From NCBI RefSeq assembly GCF_004344915.1, contig NZ_SKFG01000009.1:62001-126000 (forward strand): 64,000 bases of DNA. The letters are read 5' to 3'. This DNA comes from Paenibacillus albiflavus. Its GTDB lineage: Bacteria; Bacillota; Bacilli; Paenibacillales; NBRC-103111. Under the pieces are notes generated by a model. It did not search any database. It was not told where the DNA came from and was given only the letters and a program-made list of their open reading frames with translations. Shown here in pieces: positions 35,438-42,642 of the stretch; within the stretch, counting starts at the first letter, position 1, and each line of letters opens with the position of its first letter. The translations under genes and the position numbers were made by a program.

Positions 35438-36181
35438 ATTCAAAATGCAACATCAATTACAGATAAAAATTCAGAAAATTGCAACGAAATAAATAGTAAC
35501 TTAAGTTGGAAGCAATTATTGTTTTTTCTTCTCTTGTATGTAGGCATAATAATTGGCGCTTGTATTATAGTGATTATTTCATTTGTAGTCATCAAAGTAT
35601 TTACTGGTAAAGATCTTCTTTTTTTACTAAACGACTCTAATTTTTTGATACTTGATGCATTTTTAGTTCTATTTATACTTAAAAAATACAAACCAATTTT
35701 ACGGTTTGTTACTCAGAGTTTGGATTTTACAGTCTTGCGAGTAAAGAAAACATATGGAATTATCTTAGTCGGATACATAGTACTATGGGCAATACAATTC
35801 ATATTTATTGATTACTTACATCTAGGTGATGCATCAAATCAAGCTCAACAACTTAGGATAAATGGTAGCCAATTTCAGAGTTGGTTTGCGTACGTAATAA
35901 TGTATATCTCAGTTGGGGTAATTACTCCAATTAAAGAGGAAATATTGTTTCGTGGTTTATTAAGTCGTTTTCTAGAATTAAAGTATCGTTTTTGGGTCGG
36001 ACTAGCTGTTTCATCATTAGTGTTCGGATTGCTCCATGTTGATTTCCCTATAGTAGGACTATTAATGGGGATTACATTAGGATTGGTATTTCATTTCTCA
36101 GGTTCATTAGTACCTTCTATTATCCTTCATATACTATGGAATATAGTAGGTACTGTAATAAATAACATTAATGGTTACTAG
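35438..36181 (+). CDS. CPBP-family intramembrane metalloprotease, probable AUU start
   Basis: Membrane protease of the CAAX/bacteriocin-processing (Abi) family. A perfect AAGGAGG (35424-35430) is followed after seven bases by ATT at 35438 (then CAA AAT GCA); the in-frame ATG at 35396 lies before that ribosome site. 247 residues with about seven helices. Active-site motifs: KEEILFRGLLSRFLE, FGLLHVDFPIVG and SIILHILWNIVG. AT-rich (about 30% G+C on the line counted). Family members often act in bacteriocin self-protection or maturation; the substrate here is unknown. Confidence 0.82.
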   Translation: MQNATSITDKNSENCNEINSNLSWKQLLFFLLLYVGIIIGACIIVIISFVVIKVFTGKDLLFLLNDSNFLILDAFLVLFILKKYKPILRFVTQSLDFTVLRVKKTYGIILVGYIVLWAIQFIFIDYLHLGDASNQAQQLRINGSQFQSWFAYVIMYISVGVITPIKEEILFRGLLSRFLELKYRFWVGLAVSSLVFGLLHVDFPIVGLLMGITLGLVFHFSGSLVPSIILHILWNIVGTVINNINGY

Positions 36182-36336
36182 TAATGTTCTATATTAATCA
36201 GTAGTTGCTGTGATATATACGACCATTAATTAGGCCCTTATAAATAGGTAATTGCCGTGTTATCAATAGGTACCTCTCCATAGACTGATGTTGTAAGTTC
36301 TTTAGGTCAGTGATAACAAGGAGGCATGATAAAAGG

Positions 36337-36549
36337 ATGAATTCGTTTACGCATTATGCAATGCCAATGTATACGCATGACCAACAGTTGTATTGGAAGC
36401 AAATGTATGATTGGCATATGAAGATGTATCATTATCATGAACAATTGAAAGCACATCACATGGAAAGAGCTCAGCACTTCAAAAAAATGATGGATGAAAG
36501 AGATCAAACAGTTGGGGAACCTATAGCAAATGACGATCATGTGGCATGA
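36337..36549 (+). CDS. Met/His-rich small protein, unknown
   Basis: Seventy residues, starting MNSFTHYAMPMYTHDQQLYW. Methionine, histidine and tyrosine dominate the first 50 residues in an amphipathic pattern (WKQMYDWHMKMYHYHEQLK), then an acidic tail. No signal peptide or membrane helix. Spacing of Met and His suggests copper or other soft-metal binding, or a spore-coat type protein (inference). The ATG lies 12 nt after AAGGAGG, and a four-codon open frame (36326-36340) sits between them. It overlaps the next gene by four bases. Confidence 0.6.
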   Translation: MNSFTHYAMPMYTHDQQLYWKQMYDWHMKMYHYHEQLKAHHMERAQHFKKMMDERDQTVGEPIANDDHVA

Positions 36550-36797
36550 AAGAAAATGCTAACTTGGACCGAAGCTCTGAACTGGAAGCGTTCAAGATAA
36601 AATTGTGGAACCGTGTTGTTGCAGTTGGCAGCGCTTGCGATGCTTCTAATACGTTTGATCGAATTTGGTATGAGTTTTTAACGAATCGTTTTATTTTTGA
36701 AGATATTTCAACTGAATCCCTATTTGAGGGTTTCTGCACCGAATTAGAACAGAAAATCAATACAGGTCATTTTATGAACGAAAAACTGCAAGCATAA
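36546..36797 (+). CDS. Hypothetical 83-residue protein, coupled to the Met/His-rich gene
   Basis: Starts in an ATGA overlap with the preceding stop. Soluble, mixed charge, sequence with VGSACDASNTFDRIWYEFL in the middle and a C-terminal EQKINTGHF. No family recognised. The overlap implies coupled translation and a shared function with the Met/His-rich protein. Confidence 0.55.
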   Translation: MKENANLDRSSELEAFKIKLWNRVVAVGSACDASNTFDRIWYEFLTNRFIFEDISTESLFEGFCTELEQKINTGHFMNEKLQA

Positions 36798-36853
36798 GGA
36801 AAAAACGGTTACACCATCCTTACAGACGGGTGCGATTCTTAAGGTATACTTAA

Positions 36854-36889
36854 ACGGATTGTAGCGATTACTCGTACAATCTGTTTTTT
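36854..36889 (+). terminator. Intrinsic terminator after the small-gene pair
   Basis: Ten-base-pair stem ACGGATTGTA/TACAATCTGT with one G-U pair, 11-nt loop, T run. Confidence 0.82.
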
Positions 36890-36953
36890 GGTTGGGAATA
36901 ACAATATGCAAAGTGGTAATGATAACATCAGGATAAATATAAAGGATGATTCT

Positions 36954-37484
36954 ATGATTTACATATATAATGATTATGGCGGAACACATAGCACGGCATT
37001 GGCGGCTGCTTATCATTTAAATAAATTGCCTGTTAATCGAAAACTCACAAAAGATGAGATTTTGAGGGTTGACTATTTCAATAAGCTGCAGACATCTGAT
37101 ATGGGCAAACTCATCTTTCATGGGGTAGATGACAAGGGTAATCCTGTTTACACAGTAGGAAAAGGGTCATCAAAGGTCGTAGTACCAGCTCTAAAAAATT
37201 TGAGCTTATTAATCCAGGATAGATATCAGACGAATGAAACCATCGTATATTCTAACACTTCACATACCGTCCCATTGGCAATGACACTTGGAGGACTTCT
37301 TTCCAGAAGATTAAAACTCAATTTTATTGGTATCCCGTTATTGGTGTTAGGTGCAAAGCAGAGCTGTCAAAACATTAATCAGCTCGTCAATCATACGAGA
37401 AGCTGTGAAAAGTCTAAAGCTGGTTCTGTTATTGTGTTGGAGAATAAAAACGTTCCTATCTCTCCTGTGAAAATTAATTCTTGA
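36954..37484 (+). CDS. DUF3189 family protein
   Basis: 176 residues beginning MIYIYNDYGGTHSTALAAAYHLNKLP, the signature of DUF3189, with YFNKLQTSDMGKLIFHGVD and SNTSHTVPLAMTLGGLLSRRL further on. Cytoplasmic, function unknown. The ATG at 36954 has AAGGATG upstream; earlier in-frame starts lie within the previous terminator. A terminator follows. Confidence 0.8.
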   Translation: MIYIYNDYGGTHSTALAAAYHLNKLPVNRKLTKDEILRVDYFNKLQTSDMGKLIFHGVDDKGNPVYTVGKGSSKVVVPALKNLSLLIQDRYQTNETIVYSNTSHTVPLAMTLGGLLSRRLKLNFIGIPLLVLGAKQSCQNINQLVNHTRSCEKSKAGSVIVLENKNVPISPVKINS

Positions 37485-37497
37485 TTACAGAACAATG

Positions 37498-37545
37498 AAC
37501 GTCATTCAATCGGATCTTGATCCGTTCGAATGGCGTTATTTCTTT
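37498..37545 (+). terminator. Intrinsic terminator after DUF3189 gene
   Basis: AACGTCATTC/GAATGGCGTT outer stem with inner GGATC/GATCC helix and T-rich tail. Confidence 0.8.
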
Positions 37546-37560
37546 ATAAAATACAATAGC

Positions 37561-37768
37561 TCAAAACAATAATCAGTGCTTGCCAAAAAGCGAAAGCAGC
37601 GGAGAGGACGGAATCGTTCTGGAGAAGCGATAGCGGTCGCCTTTGTCACCGAATTTCTACCCTCAAATAGCAAATCTAATCAGGAAATTTGGTGACAACA
37701 GCGATCGTAAGAATGATCCGTCCTCGCAGCGTCACTACGCAGGTGCCAAGCTTATTTTAGTGTTGAGC
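37561..37768. repeat. Large imperfect palindrome (MITE-like or structured element)
   Basis: Nested inverted arms: GAGGACGGAATCGTTCT (37604-37620) with AGAATGATCCGTCCTC (37710-37725); GTCACCGAATTTC (37645-37657) with GAAATTTGGTGAC (37684-37696); and outer GCTTG/CAAGC and GCTCAA/TTGAGC near 37559-37581 and 37748-37768. Total span about 200 nt with a 26-nt apical loop. No coding potential. It could be a non-autonomous mobile element or a long RNA hairpin; no target-site duplication was confirmed. Confidence 0.7.
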
Positions 37769-37771
37769 CAC

Positions 37772-37870
37772 AAAAAAAGACTCTACTTGACATCATGAAG
37801 AGATGAAGTAAAGGCTTATAAACGATGATTTATTTGGATGGGGTGGAGATTGTCCGTGTCTAGTAGAGTC
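37772..37870 (-). terminator. Possible terminator of the toxin-like mRNA
   Basis: On the minus strand GACTCTACT (37870-37862) pairs perfectly with AGTAGAGTC (37787-37779), followed at once by seven T residues. The 74-nt loop is long but can fold internally. Lies about 100-190 nt after the toxin-like stop, consistent with the long 3' UTR of type I toxin messages. Confidence 0.5.
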
Positions 37871-37968
37871 AATGGTCTCTAGACCAGATCTTATCGATCT
37901 GTCTCATCTTGTAATGGTGGATTATTGTATTCCAGTATGGTTTCGAAACCACAACTAGATCAATTGGA

Positions 37969-38055
37969 TTATTTCTTCTTCTCAATGTAGGACAACAAGG
38001 TCAGGATGAACAACCCAAATGCGAACATAATTGAAAGCGCCTGAAATACATCCAT
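37969..38055 (-). CDS. Holin-like type I toxin peptide (BsrG/TxpA-type), 28 residues
   Basis: Minus-strand frame with an excellent ribosome site (GAAAGGAGG, ten bases before the ATG). The peptide is MDVFQALSIMFAFGLF followed by ILTLLSYIEKKK: one hydrophobic helix and a charged C terminus, very like the putative holin-like toxins of Firmicutes. These insert in the membrane and are controlled by an antisense RNA. The antisense RNA was not identified; a TTGACA at 37787 on the plus strand lacks a good -10. The remaining gene-free sequence around it (37871-37968, 38056-38293) shows only short dyads. Confidence 0.72.
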   Translation of the reverse strand: MDVFQALSIMFAFGLFILTLLSYIEKKK

Positions 38056-38293
38056 AAACAGCTTCCTCCTTTCTAGAAGAGCCGTCCACCATTTTACAAG
38101 ATGTACTATAAATACTATCCTAAATTGGGTGTTTATGGAAGGTAATGAAGTACTATTTTGTACGAGCTGGATTCTACAAGTTTCGATAAGAAAAATATGG
38201 AATAGTGATGATAGTTATAGACCATTCTATAGAAAACACTATAATTAAAATGTTATCAATAGGTTTCTGCAAGAATTCATGAAGGAGTTTATC

Positions 38294-39154
38294 ATGTCCA
38301 ACCAACCCGAGGTACAGAATCATAAAAATAGTTTAGCAACGACAGCGAAAGAAGTTGCTGTAGTATTTGCGAGTGCTTTACTGATGGCAATCGGAATAAA
38401 GTGGTTCTTACAGCCACATCATCTATTAAGTGGCGGGGCTGCAGGGGTATCGCTGATTATCAGTTATTTTTCGGTCGTTAATTTATCCTTCATGTATTTT
38501 GCCATCAATTTGCCCATTCTAATATGGGGTTACATAAAACTAGGCAAACGATTTGTGCTCTATAGCGTGGTATCCGTCGTTGTTACTACGATTGCGCTTG
38601 AGTTGCTACCGGATTTGCAGATTACCAAGGATCCTCTTATGGCAGGGGTGTTCGGTGGTATACTTGTTGCCATTGCAATTGGCTATTCGTTTAAATACAA
38701 TGGCTCAACAGGCGGTTTTGACATTATTGGAGCGATCGTAACGAAGAGCAATGATTTTCCTCTTGGCCAAGTTATGATGGTGATGAATTCAACAATTGTT
38801 ATTATTCTAGCTTTCATGGACAATTGGGATGTTGCTTTATATTCGCTGGTTTCGATTTACATTAAAGGCAAGGTTGTTGACTTAATTCATGTTAGACATA
38901 TGAAGGTTACTGCATTCATTATCACTAAGAAGAAGGATGAATTAACGGATGCGCTTGTTACGCTGCCGCATGGCTTAACTATGATCAAGACGCACGGATG
39001 TTACAACCATCAAGATAATTACATGTTGATGACGGTTACGACACGTTATGAACTGCCTGCGCTTCGTAATAGGGTACTTGACGTTGATCCAGCGGCCTTC
39101 ATTAATGTGGTGGACACTTCACAGGTTATTGGTCGATTTAGACGCGCAACTTAA
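38294..39154 (+). CDS. YitT family membrane protein (DUF161 + DUF2179)
   Basis: 286 residues: five to six N-terminal membrane helices (GIKWFLQPHHLLSGGAAGVSLII, YSFKYNGSTGGFDIIGAIV are family marks) and a C-terminal cytoplasmic DUF2179 domain (VTAFIITKKKDELTDALV). ATG at 38294 behind GAAGGAG; a start five codons earlier is less likely. Function unproven; members are suspected transporters. Confidence 0.88.
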   Translation: MSNQPEVQNHKNSLATTAKEVAVVFASALLMAIGIKWFLQPHHLLSGGAAGVSLIISYFSVVNLSFMYFAINLPILIWGYIKLGKRFVLYSVVSVVVTTIALELLPDLQITKDPLMAGVFGGILVAIAIGYSFKYNGSTGGFDIIGAIVTKSNDFPLGQVMMVMNSTIVIILAFMDNWDVALYSLVSIYIKGKVVDLIHVRHMKVTAFIITKKKDELTDALVTLPHGLTMIKTHGCYNHQDNYMLMTVTTRYELPALRNRVLDVDPAAFINVVDTSQVIGRFRRAT

Positions 39155-39173
39155 AACAACTGCATGAGCTTAG

Positions 39174-39204
39174 AGTGCTGCCCAATTAGGCGGCACTTTT
39201 TTTG
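39174..39204 (+). terminator. Intrinsic terminator after yitT-like gene
   Basis: Nine-base-pair stem AGTGCTGCC/GGCGGCACT (one G-U pair), six-nt loop, seven T residues. Confidence 0.85.
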
Positions 39205-39294
39205 TGAAGTATAGATCTGTCAGCTGTTCGCAAGTCATGGTATAGTATAGGTGTTGAATTTACTGAAGATTAGATCAATTAGGATACAACTGAA

Positions 39295-39324
39295 TTTTGT
39301 CACCCATTAATCATGATTTTGTCA
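39295..39324 (+). promoter_or_regulatory. Direct repeat upstream of the D-amino-acid operon
   Basis: TTTTGTCA occurs at 39295-39302 and again at 39317-39324, 22 nt apart (about two helical turns), upstream of a TATAAT at about 39350. It could be an operator. No regulator gene is adjacent. Confidence 0.35.
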
Positions 39325-39375
39325 GACACGTTCCTAGCAATCGGCTTACTATAATGAAATGATAGAGGTGATCAG

Positions 39376-40464
39376 ATGAATATTGAAACGCCAGCAATCG
39401 TTATTAATCGGACTGTTATGAGACAGAACATCAAGCGGATGGCAGAGATTGCTCGCCAGAATAGGGTTGAACTTCGTCCTCATGTCAAGACACATAAGAT
39501 ACCAGCTTTTGCGCTTGAGCAAATTGCAGCAGGAGCAGTTGGCGTAACGGTGGCCAAGATTGCGGAAGCTGAAGTCATGGCCGAGCATGGTGTTAAGGAT
39601 ATTTTTATCGCATATCCGATCGTGGTACCTTCCAAGATTGCTAGAGTCATTAAACTGGCTCGTCTAGTTAAAATGAGTGTTGGTGTAGATAGCTTGGTTG
39701 GCGCAAGGCAGTTGTCTGCTGCTGCTGAAGAAGCAGGTGTCCTACTAGATATTCGTCTTGAAATCGATACTGGGTTAAAACGTACAGGTGTTGTCCCTGA
39801 GGATGCCTTATCCTTGTCGAAGTCGATTCAAGCTCTGCCTGGGCTTAACTTGAATGGGGTTTTTACCTATAAGGGCGCAATGTATCAGGGTCAGTCAACG
39901 CTTGATCTGGAAGCAGCAGGCGAAGAGGAAGGCAGGCTGATGGTTGCTGTTGCTGAAGAGCTGCGGACTAATGGTATTCCGATTGAACATGTGAGTGTCG
40001 GTTCATCCCCAAGTGCAGCTTCGGTTGCTAAGGTGAAGGGAATCACTGAAATTCGGCCGGGCACTTATATTTTCTATGATCGTATGCAAACGAAGTTAGG
40101 CGTAAGTACGCTTCAAGATTGTGCAGCCAGGGTTGTTGTGACGGTTGTCAGCATTTCGCCAGAGCTTGTCGTAGTAGACGGAGGAAGCAAAACATTTGCT
40201 ACGGATGTGCAGCCTAATCAGGCGCCACTGAACTTGCGTGGATTTGGTGAAGTGATTGGCTATCCAGAAGCGGTACTCGAACGAATGAATGAAGAACATG
40301 GCATGATTCGAATGAATACCCCGCATCAATTGCAAATTGGGGATATAATCGAGATTGTACCTAATCATATTTGCAGCACGGTGAATTTGCATAATGCGGT
40401 TTATGTAGAAGATGAGCATGGCATCGAATCGATGACTGTGCTTGGCAGAGGGAAGCTGGAGTAG
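39376..40464 (+). CDS. PLP-dependent D-threonine aldolase/D-serine dehydratase-like enzyme
   Basis: Fold-type III PLP enzyme. 362 residues; the N terminus MNIETPAIVINRTVM and the PLP lysine motif RPHVKTHKIPAFALEQ are typical. EIDTGLKRTG, VSVGSSPSA and GTYIFYDRMQ follow, with PNHICSTVNLHNAVYV near the C terminus holding the metal-binding His/Cys of the DSD1-like group. With the D-aminoacylase and RidA genes it forms an operon for D-amino-acid breakdown. Aldolase versus dehydratase activity cannot be decided from sequence. Confidence 0.85.
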   Translation: MNIETPAIVINRTVMRQNIKRMAEIARQNRVELRPHVKTHKIPAFALEQIAAGAVGVTVAKIAEAEVMAEHGVKDIFIAYPIVVPSKIARVIKLARLVKMSVGVDSLVGARQLSAAAEEAGVLLDIRLEIDTGLKRTGVVPEDALSLSKSIQALPGLNLNGVFTYKGAMYQGQSTLDLEAAGEEEGRLMVAVAEELRTNGIPIEHVSVGSSPSAASVAKVKGITEIRPGTYIFYDRMQTKLGVSTLQDCAARVVVTVVSISPELVVVDGGSKTFATDVQPNQAPLNLRGFGEVIGYPEAVLERMNEEHGMIRMNTPHQLQIGDIIEIVPNHICSTVNLHNAVYVEDEHGIESMTVLGRGKLE

Positions 40465-40486
40465 ACCATATAGGAGGCAAATTACG

Positions 40487-42103
40487 ATGCTAGATTTGAT
40501 CATACGTAATGGTCGTGTTGTGGATGGGACGGGGAATACTTGGTTTTTTGGCGATGTTGGGGTAAAAGATGGAGTAATTACCCATGTAGGGCGAGTCAGT
40601 CAAGAATGCAAAAATACAATTGATGCAGGCGGACAGATCATTGCGCCCGGATTCATCGATGGGCACTGTCATTCCGATCTACTCATTCTGGATCAACCGT
40701 GTACGGATATTAAGCTGCAGCAAGGTGTAACGACAGAAGTAGTAGGCAATTGTGGATTAGCGCCAGCTCCTTACTTCAAGGCAACTGCAGAACAGCTCCA
40801 AACCTATATCGAACCTGTTATTGGCAAAACGTCTTGGCCATGGCATTGGGAGACAATTGCGGATTACATGGATGTTTTAGCAAAATCCAATCCATCCGAG
40901 AATGTGTCCACTTATGTTGCGCACGGGGCGCTGCGTATTTCCGTCATGGGCTTCGCTAACCGCCCTGCAACAACGAATGAGCTGAACCAGATGAAGTTCA
41001 TGCTGGAGGAAGGAATGAAGGCTGGGGCTATCGGTTTATCGATTGGACTGCTCTATGCGCCAGGTAGTTACACTTCGCGAGAAGAAATAGCTGAACTGTG
41101 CAAGGTTGTCTCGAAGTACAATGGTCTCTTATCGACGCATATTCGCGGTGAAGGGAATAATTTGCTTCCATCTGTGCAAGAAGTTATATGGATTGCTCAG
41201 CATAGCGGTGTGTCCTTGCATATTAGCCATTTGAAGGCTGCAGGACGAATTAATTGGGGCAAAGCCTTACAGGCGCTTGAATTGATCGAGGATGCGAGAA
41301 GCCGCGGAATGGATGTAACTTGTGATGTATATCCATATTCAGCAGCATCTACAAGCTTAACGACTGTTTTGCCTCCGTGGATGCTGGAAGGCGGAATTGC
41401 CGCAGCATTGGAACGCCTGAGAGAGCCTGCCATTCGCAGCAAGGTGAAGGCCGAACTGCAAGTCGAACAGACAGAGTGGGACAATCTGGTTGCATCTACA
41501 GGCTGGCAAAGCGTATACATATCTGCGGTTATTTCAGAAGTGAATCGTCAGCTCGAAGGCAAGCATGTGCTTGAGATTAGTGAGCTATGGGGACGCGATC
41601 CAGAGGATGTCGTGTTCGATCTTCTGCTCCAAGAGGAAGGCAAAATTTCAATCGTATTCTTCAGCATGTCGGATGATGATGTCAGTCAAGTGATTCGATA
41701 TGACAAGTCGCTTGTCATTTCGGATAGTCTGGGTTGTGTGACAGGCAAACCGCATCCTAGATCCTATGGGTCGTTCCCGAGACTATTTGCCAAATACGTT
41801 CGCGAGGATAAGTTATTGACACTTGAGCAAGCGGTCCGCAAGGTGACTTCATTCCCTGTACAACGGTTTAAGCTAGGGAAGAGGGGGCTTCTGGTACCAG
41901 GCTATCAAGCGGATATCACGATCTTTAATCCAGACACAATCCAGGATGGTGCTACTTTTCAAGACCCAATGACACACCCGAATGGCATATCTTATGTTAT
42001 CGTCAATGGTCAAACGACCATGGATCATAAGCGTCATACACAAGCTAGAGCAGGCGAATTTATTACTACGCATCATTGTTGTTCGCACTCACATTCACAT
42101 TAA
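40487..42103 (+). CDS. N-acyl-D-amino-acid deacylase (D-aminoacylase family)
   Basis: Amidohydrolase releasing D-amino acids from N-acyl forms. ATG at 40487 follows TAGGAGG; an upstream extension overlaps the previous gene and is rejected. 538 residues: DLIIRNGRVVDGTGNTWF, metal motif GFIDGHCHSDLL, GVTTEVVGNCG, STHIRGEGNN, ISHLKAAGR and SDSLGC. The C-terminal tail ends THHCCSHSHSH, a His/Cys cluster not expected in the family and likely metal-binding (inference). Confidence 0.88.
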   Translation: MLDLIIRNGRVVDGTGNTWFFGDVGVKDGVITHVGRVSQECKNTIDAGGQIIAPGFIDGHCHSDLLILDQPCTDIKLQQGVTTEVVGNCGLAPAPYFKATAEQLQTYIEPVIGKTSWPWHWETIADYMDVLAKSNPSENVSTYVAHGALRISVMGFANRPATTNELNQMKFMLEEGMKAGAIGLSIGLLYAPGSYTSREEIAELCKVVSKYNGLLSTHIRGEGNNLLPSVQEVIWIAQHSGVSLHISHLKAAGRINWGKALQALELIEDARSRGMDVTCDVYPYSAASTSLTTVLPPWMLEGGIAAALERLREPAIRSKVKAELQVEQTEWDNLVASTGWQSVYISAVISEVNRQLEGKHVLEISELWGRDPEDVVFDLLLQEEGKISIVFFSMSDDDVSQVIRYDKSLVISDSLGCVTGKPHPRSYGSFPRLFAKYVREDKLLTLEQAVRKVTSFPVQRFKLGKRGLLVPGYQADITIFNPDTIQDGATFQDPMTHPNGISYVIVNGQTTMDHKRHTQARAGEFITTHHCCSHSHSH

Positions 42104-42131
42104 TTGATCAATATTAAGGGAGAGATTAGAC

Positions 42132-42593
42132 ATGGCAATTATCGAAAAGATTTTGGAAGAAAAAGGAATTATTTTAGGGGTAGTACCAACACCTGTTGCG
42201 GAGTACGTACCAGCCAAAACAGTAGGCAATCTTGTCTATACTTCAGGCTGCGATTGCCGAATTAATGGCGTACTGAAATACGAAGGCAAAGTAGGGTCAG
42301 ACCTTACAGTTGAGCAAGGATACGACGCAGCACGCCAAGTGATGATTAATATTATTGCCGTTCTTAAACAGCAGATCGGAGATCTGGATCGCATAAAGCA
42401 GGTTGTCAAAATGCTGGCATTCGTTAATTCTGCAGATGGTTTTGTGGAACAGCCTTATGTGATCAACGGTGCTTCGGAGCTATTAGTTGAGATTTTTGGG
42501 GAGAAGGGTAAGCATGCACGCTCTGCCATTTCTGCGAATGAGTTGCCATTCAATACACCGGTTGAGATTGAACTGATTGTTGAAATCGAATAG
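42132..42593 (+). CDS. RidA/YjgF family protein
   Basis: Probable imine/enamine deaminase that clears reactive intermediates from PLP enzymes. 153 residues, with VPTPVAEYVPAKTVGNLVYTSG, YDAARQVMINIIAVLKQQIG and GKHARSAISANELPFNTPVEIEL, typical of the longer RidA subgroup. Its place after a PLP enzyme fits that role. Start behind AAGGGAGAGATTAGAC. Confidence 0.9.
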   Translation: MAIIEKILEEKGIILGVVPTPVAEYVPAKTVGNLVYTSGCDCRINGVLKYEGKVGSDLTVEQGYDAARQVMINIIAVLKQQIGDLDRIKQVVKMLAFVNSADGFVEQPYVINGASELLVEIFGEKGKHARSAISANELPFNTPVEIELIVEIE

Positions 42594-42601
42594 AAAAGAA
42601 T

Positions 42602-42642
42602 AAGCTCCTAAGTCAGAAATTCTGATTTAGGAGCTTTCTTTT
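42602..42642. terminator. Bidirectional terminator between ridA and manA
   Basis: Outer stem AAGCTCCTAA/TTAGGAGCTT and inner TCAGA/TCTGA between convergent genes. Confidence 0.85.

Noticed and set aside
37787-37815. TTGACA on the plus strand as promoter of the toxin's antisense RNA
   Set aside because: The hexamer at proper distance is TAAAGG, too poor to call; kept only as a lead in the toxin finding.
36258-38271. TGTTATCAATAGGT shared upstream of the Met/His-rich gene and the yitT-like gene as a common regulatory site
   Set aside because: Again a 14-base match at the chance level, with unlike distances to start codons.
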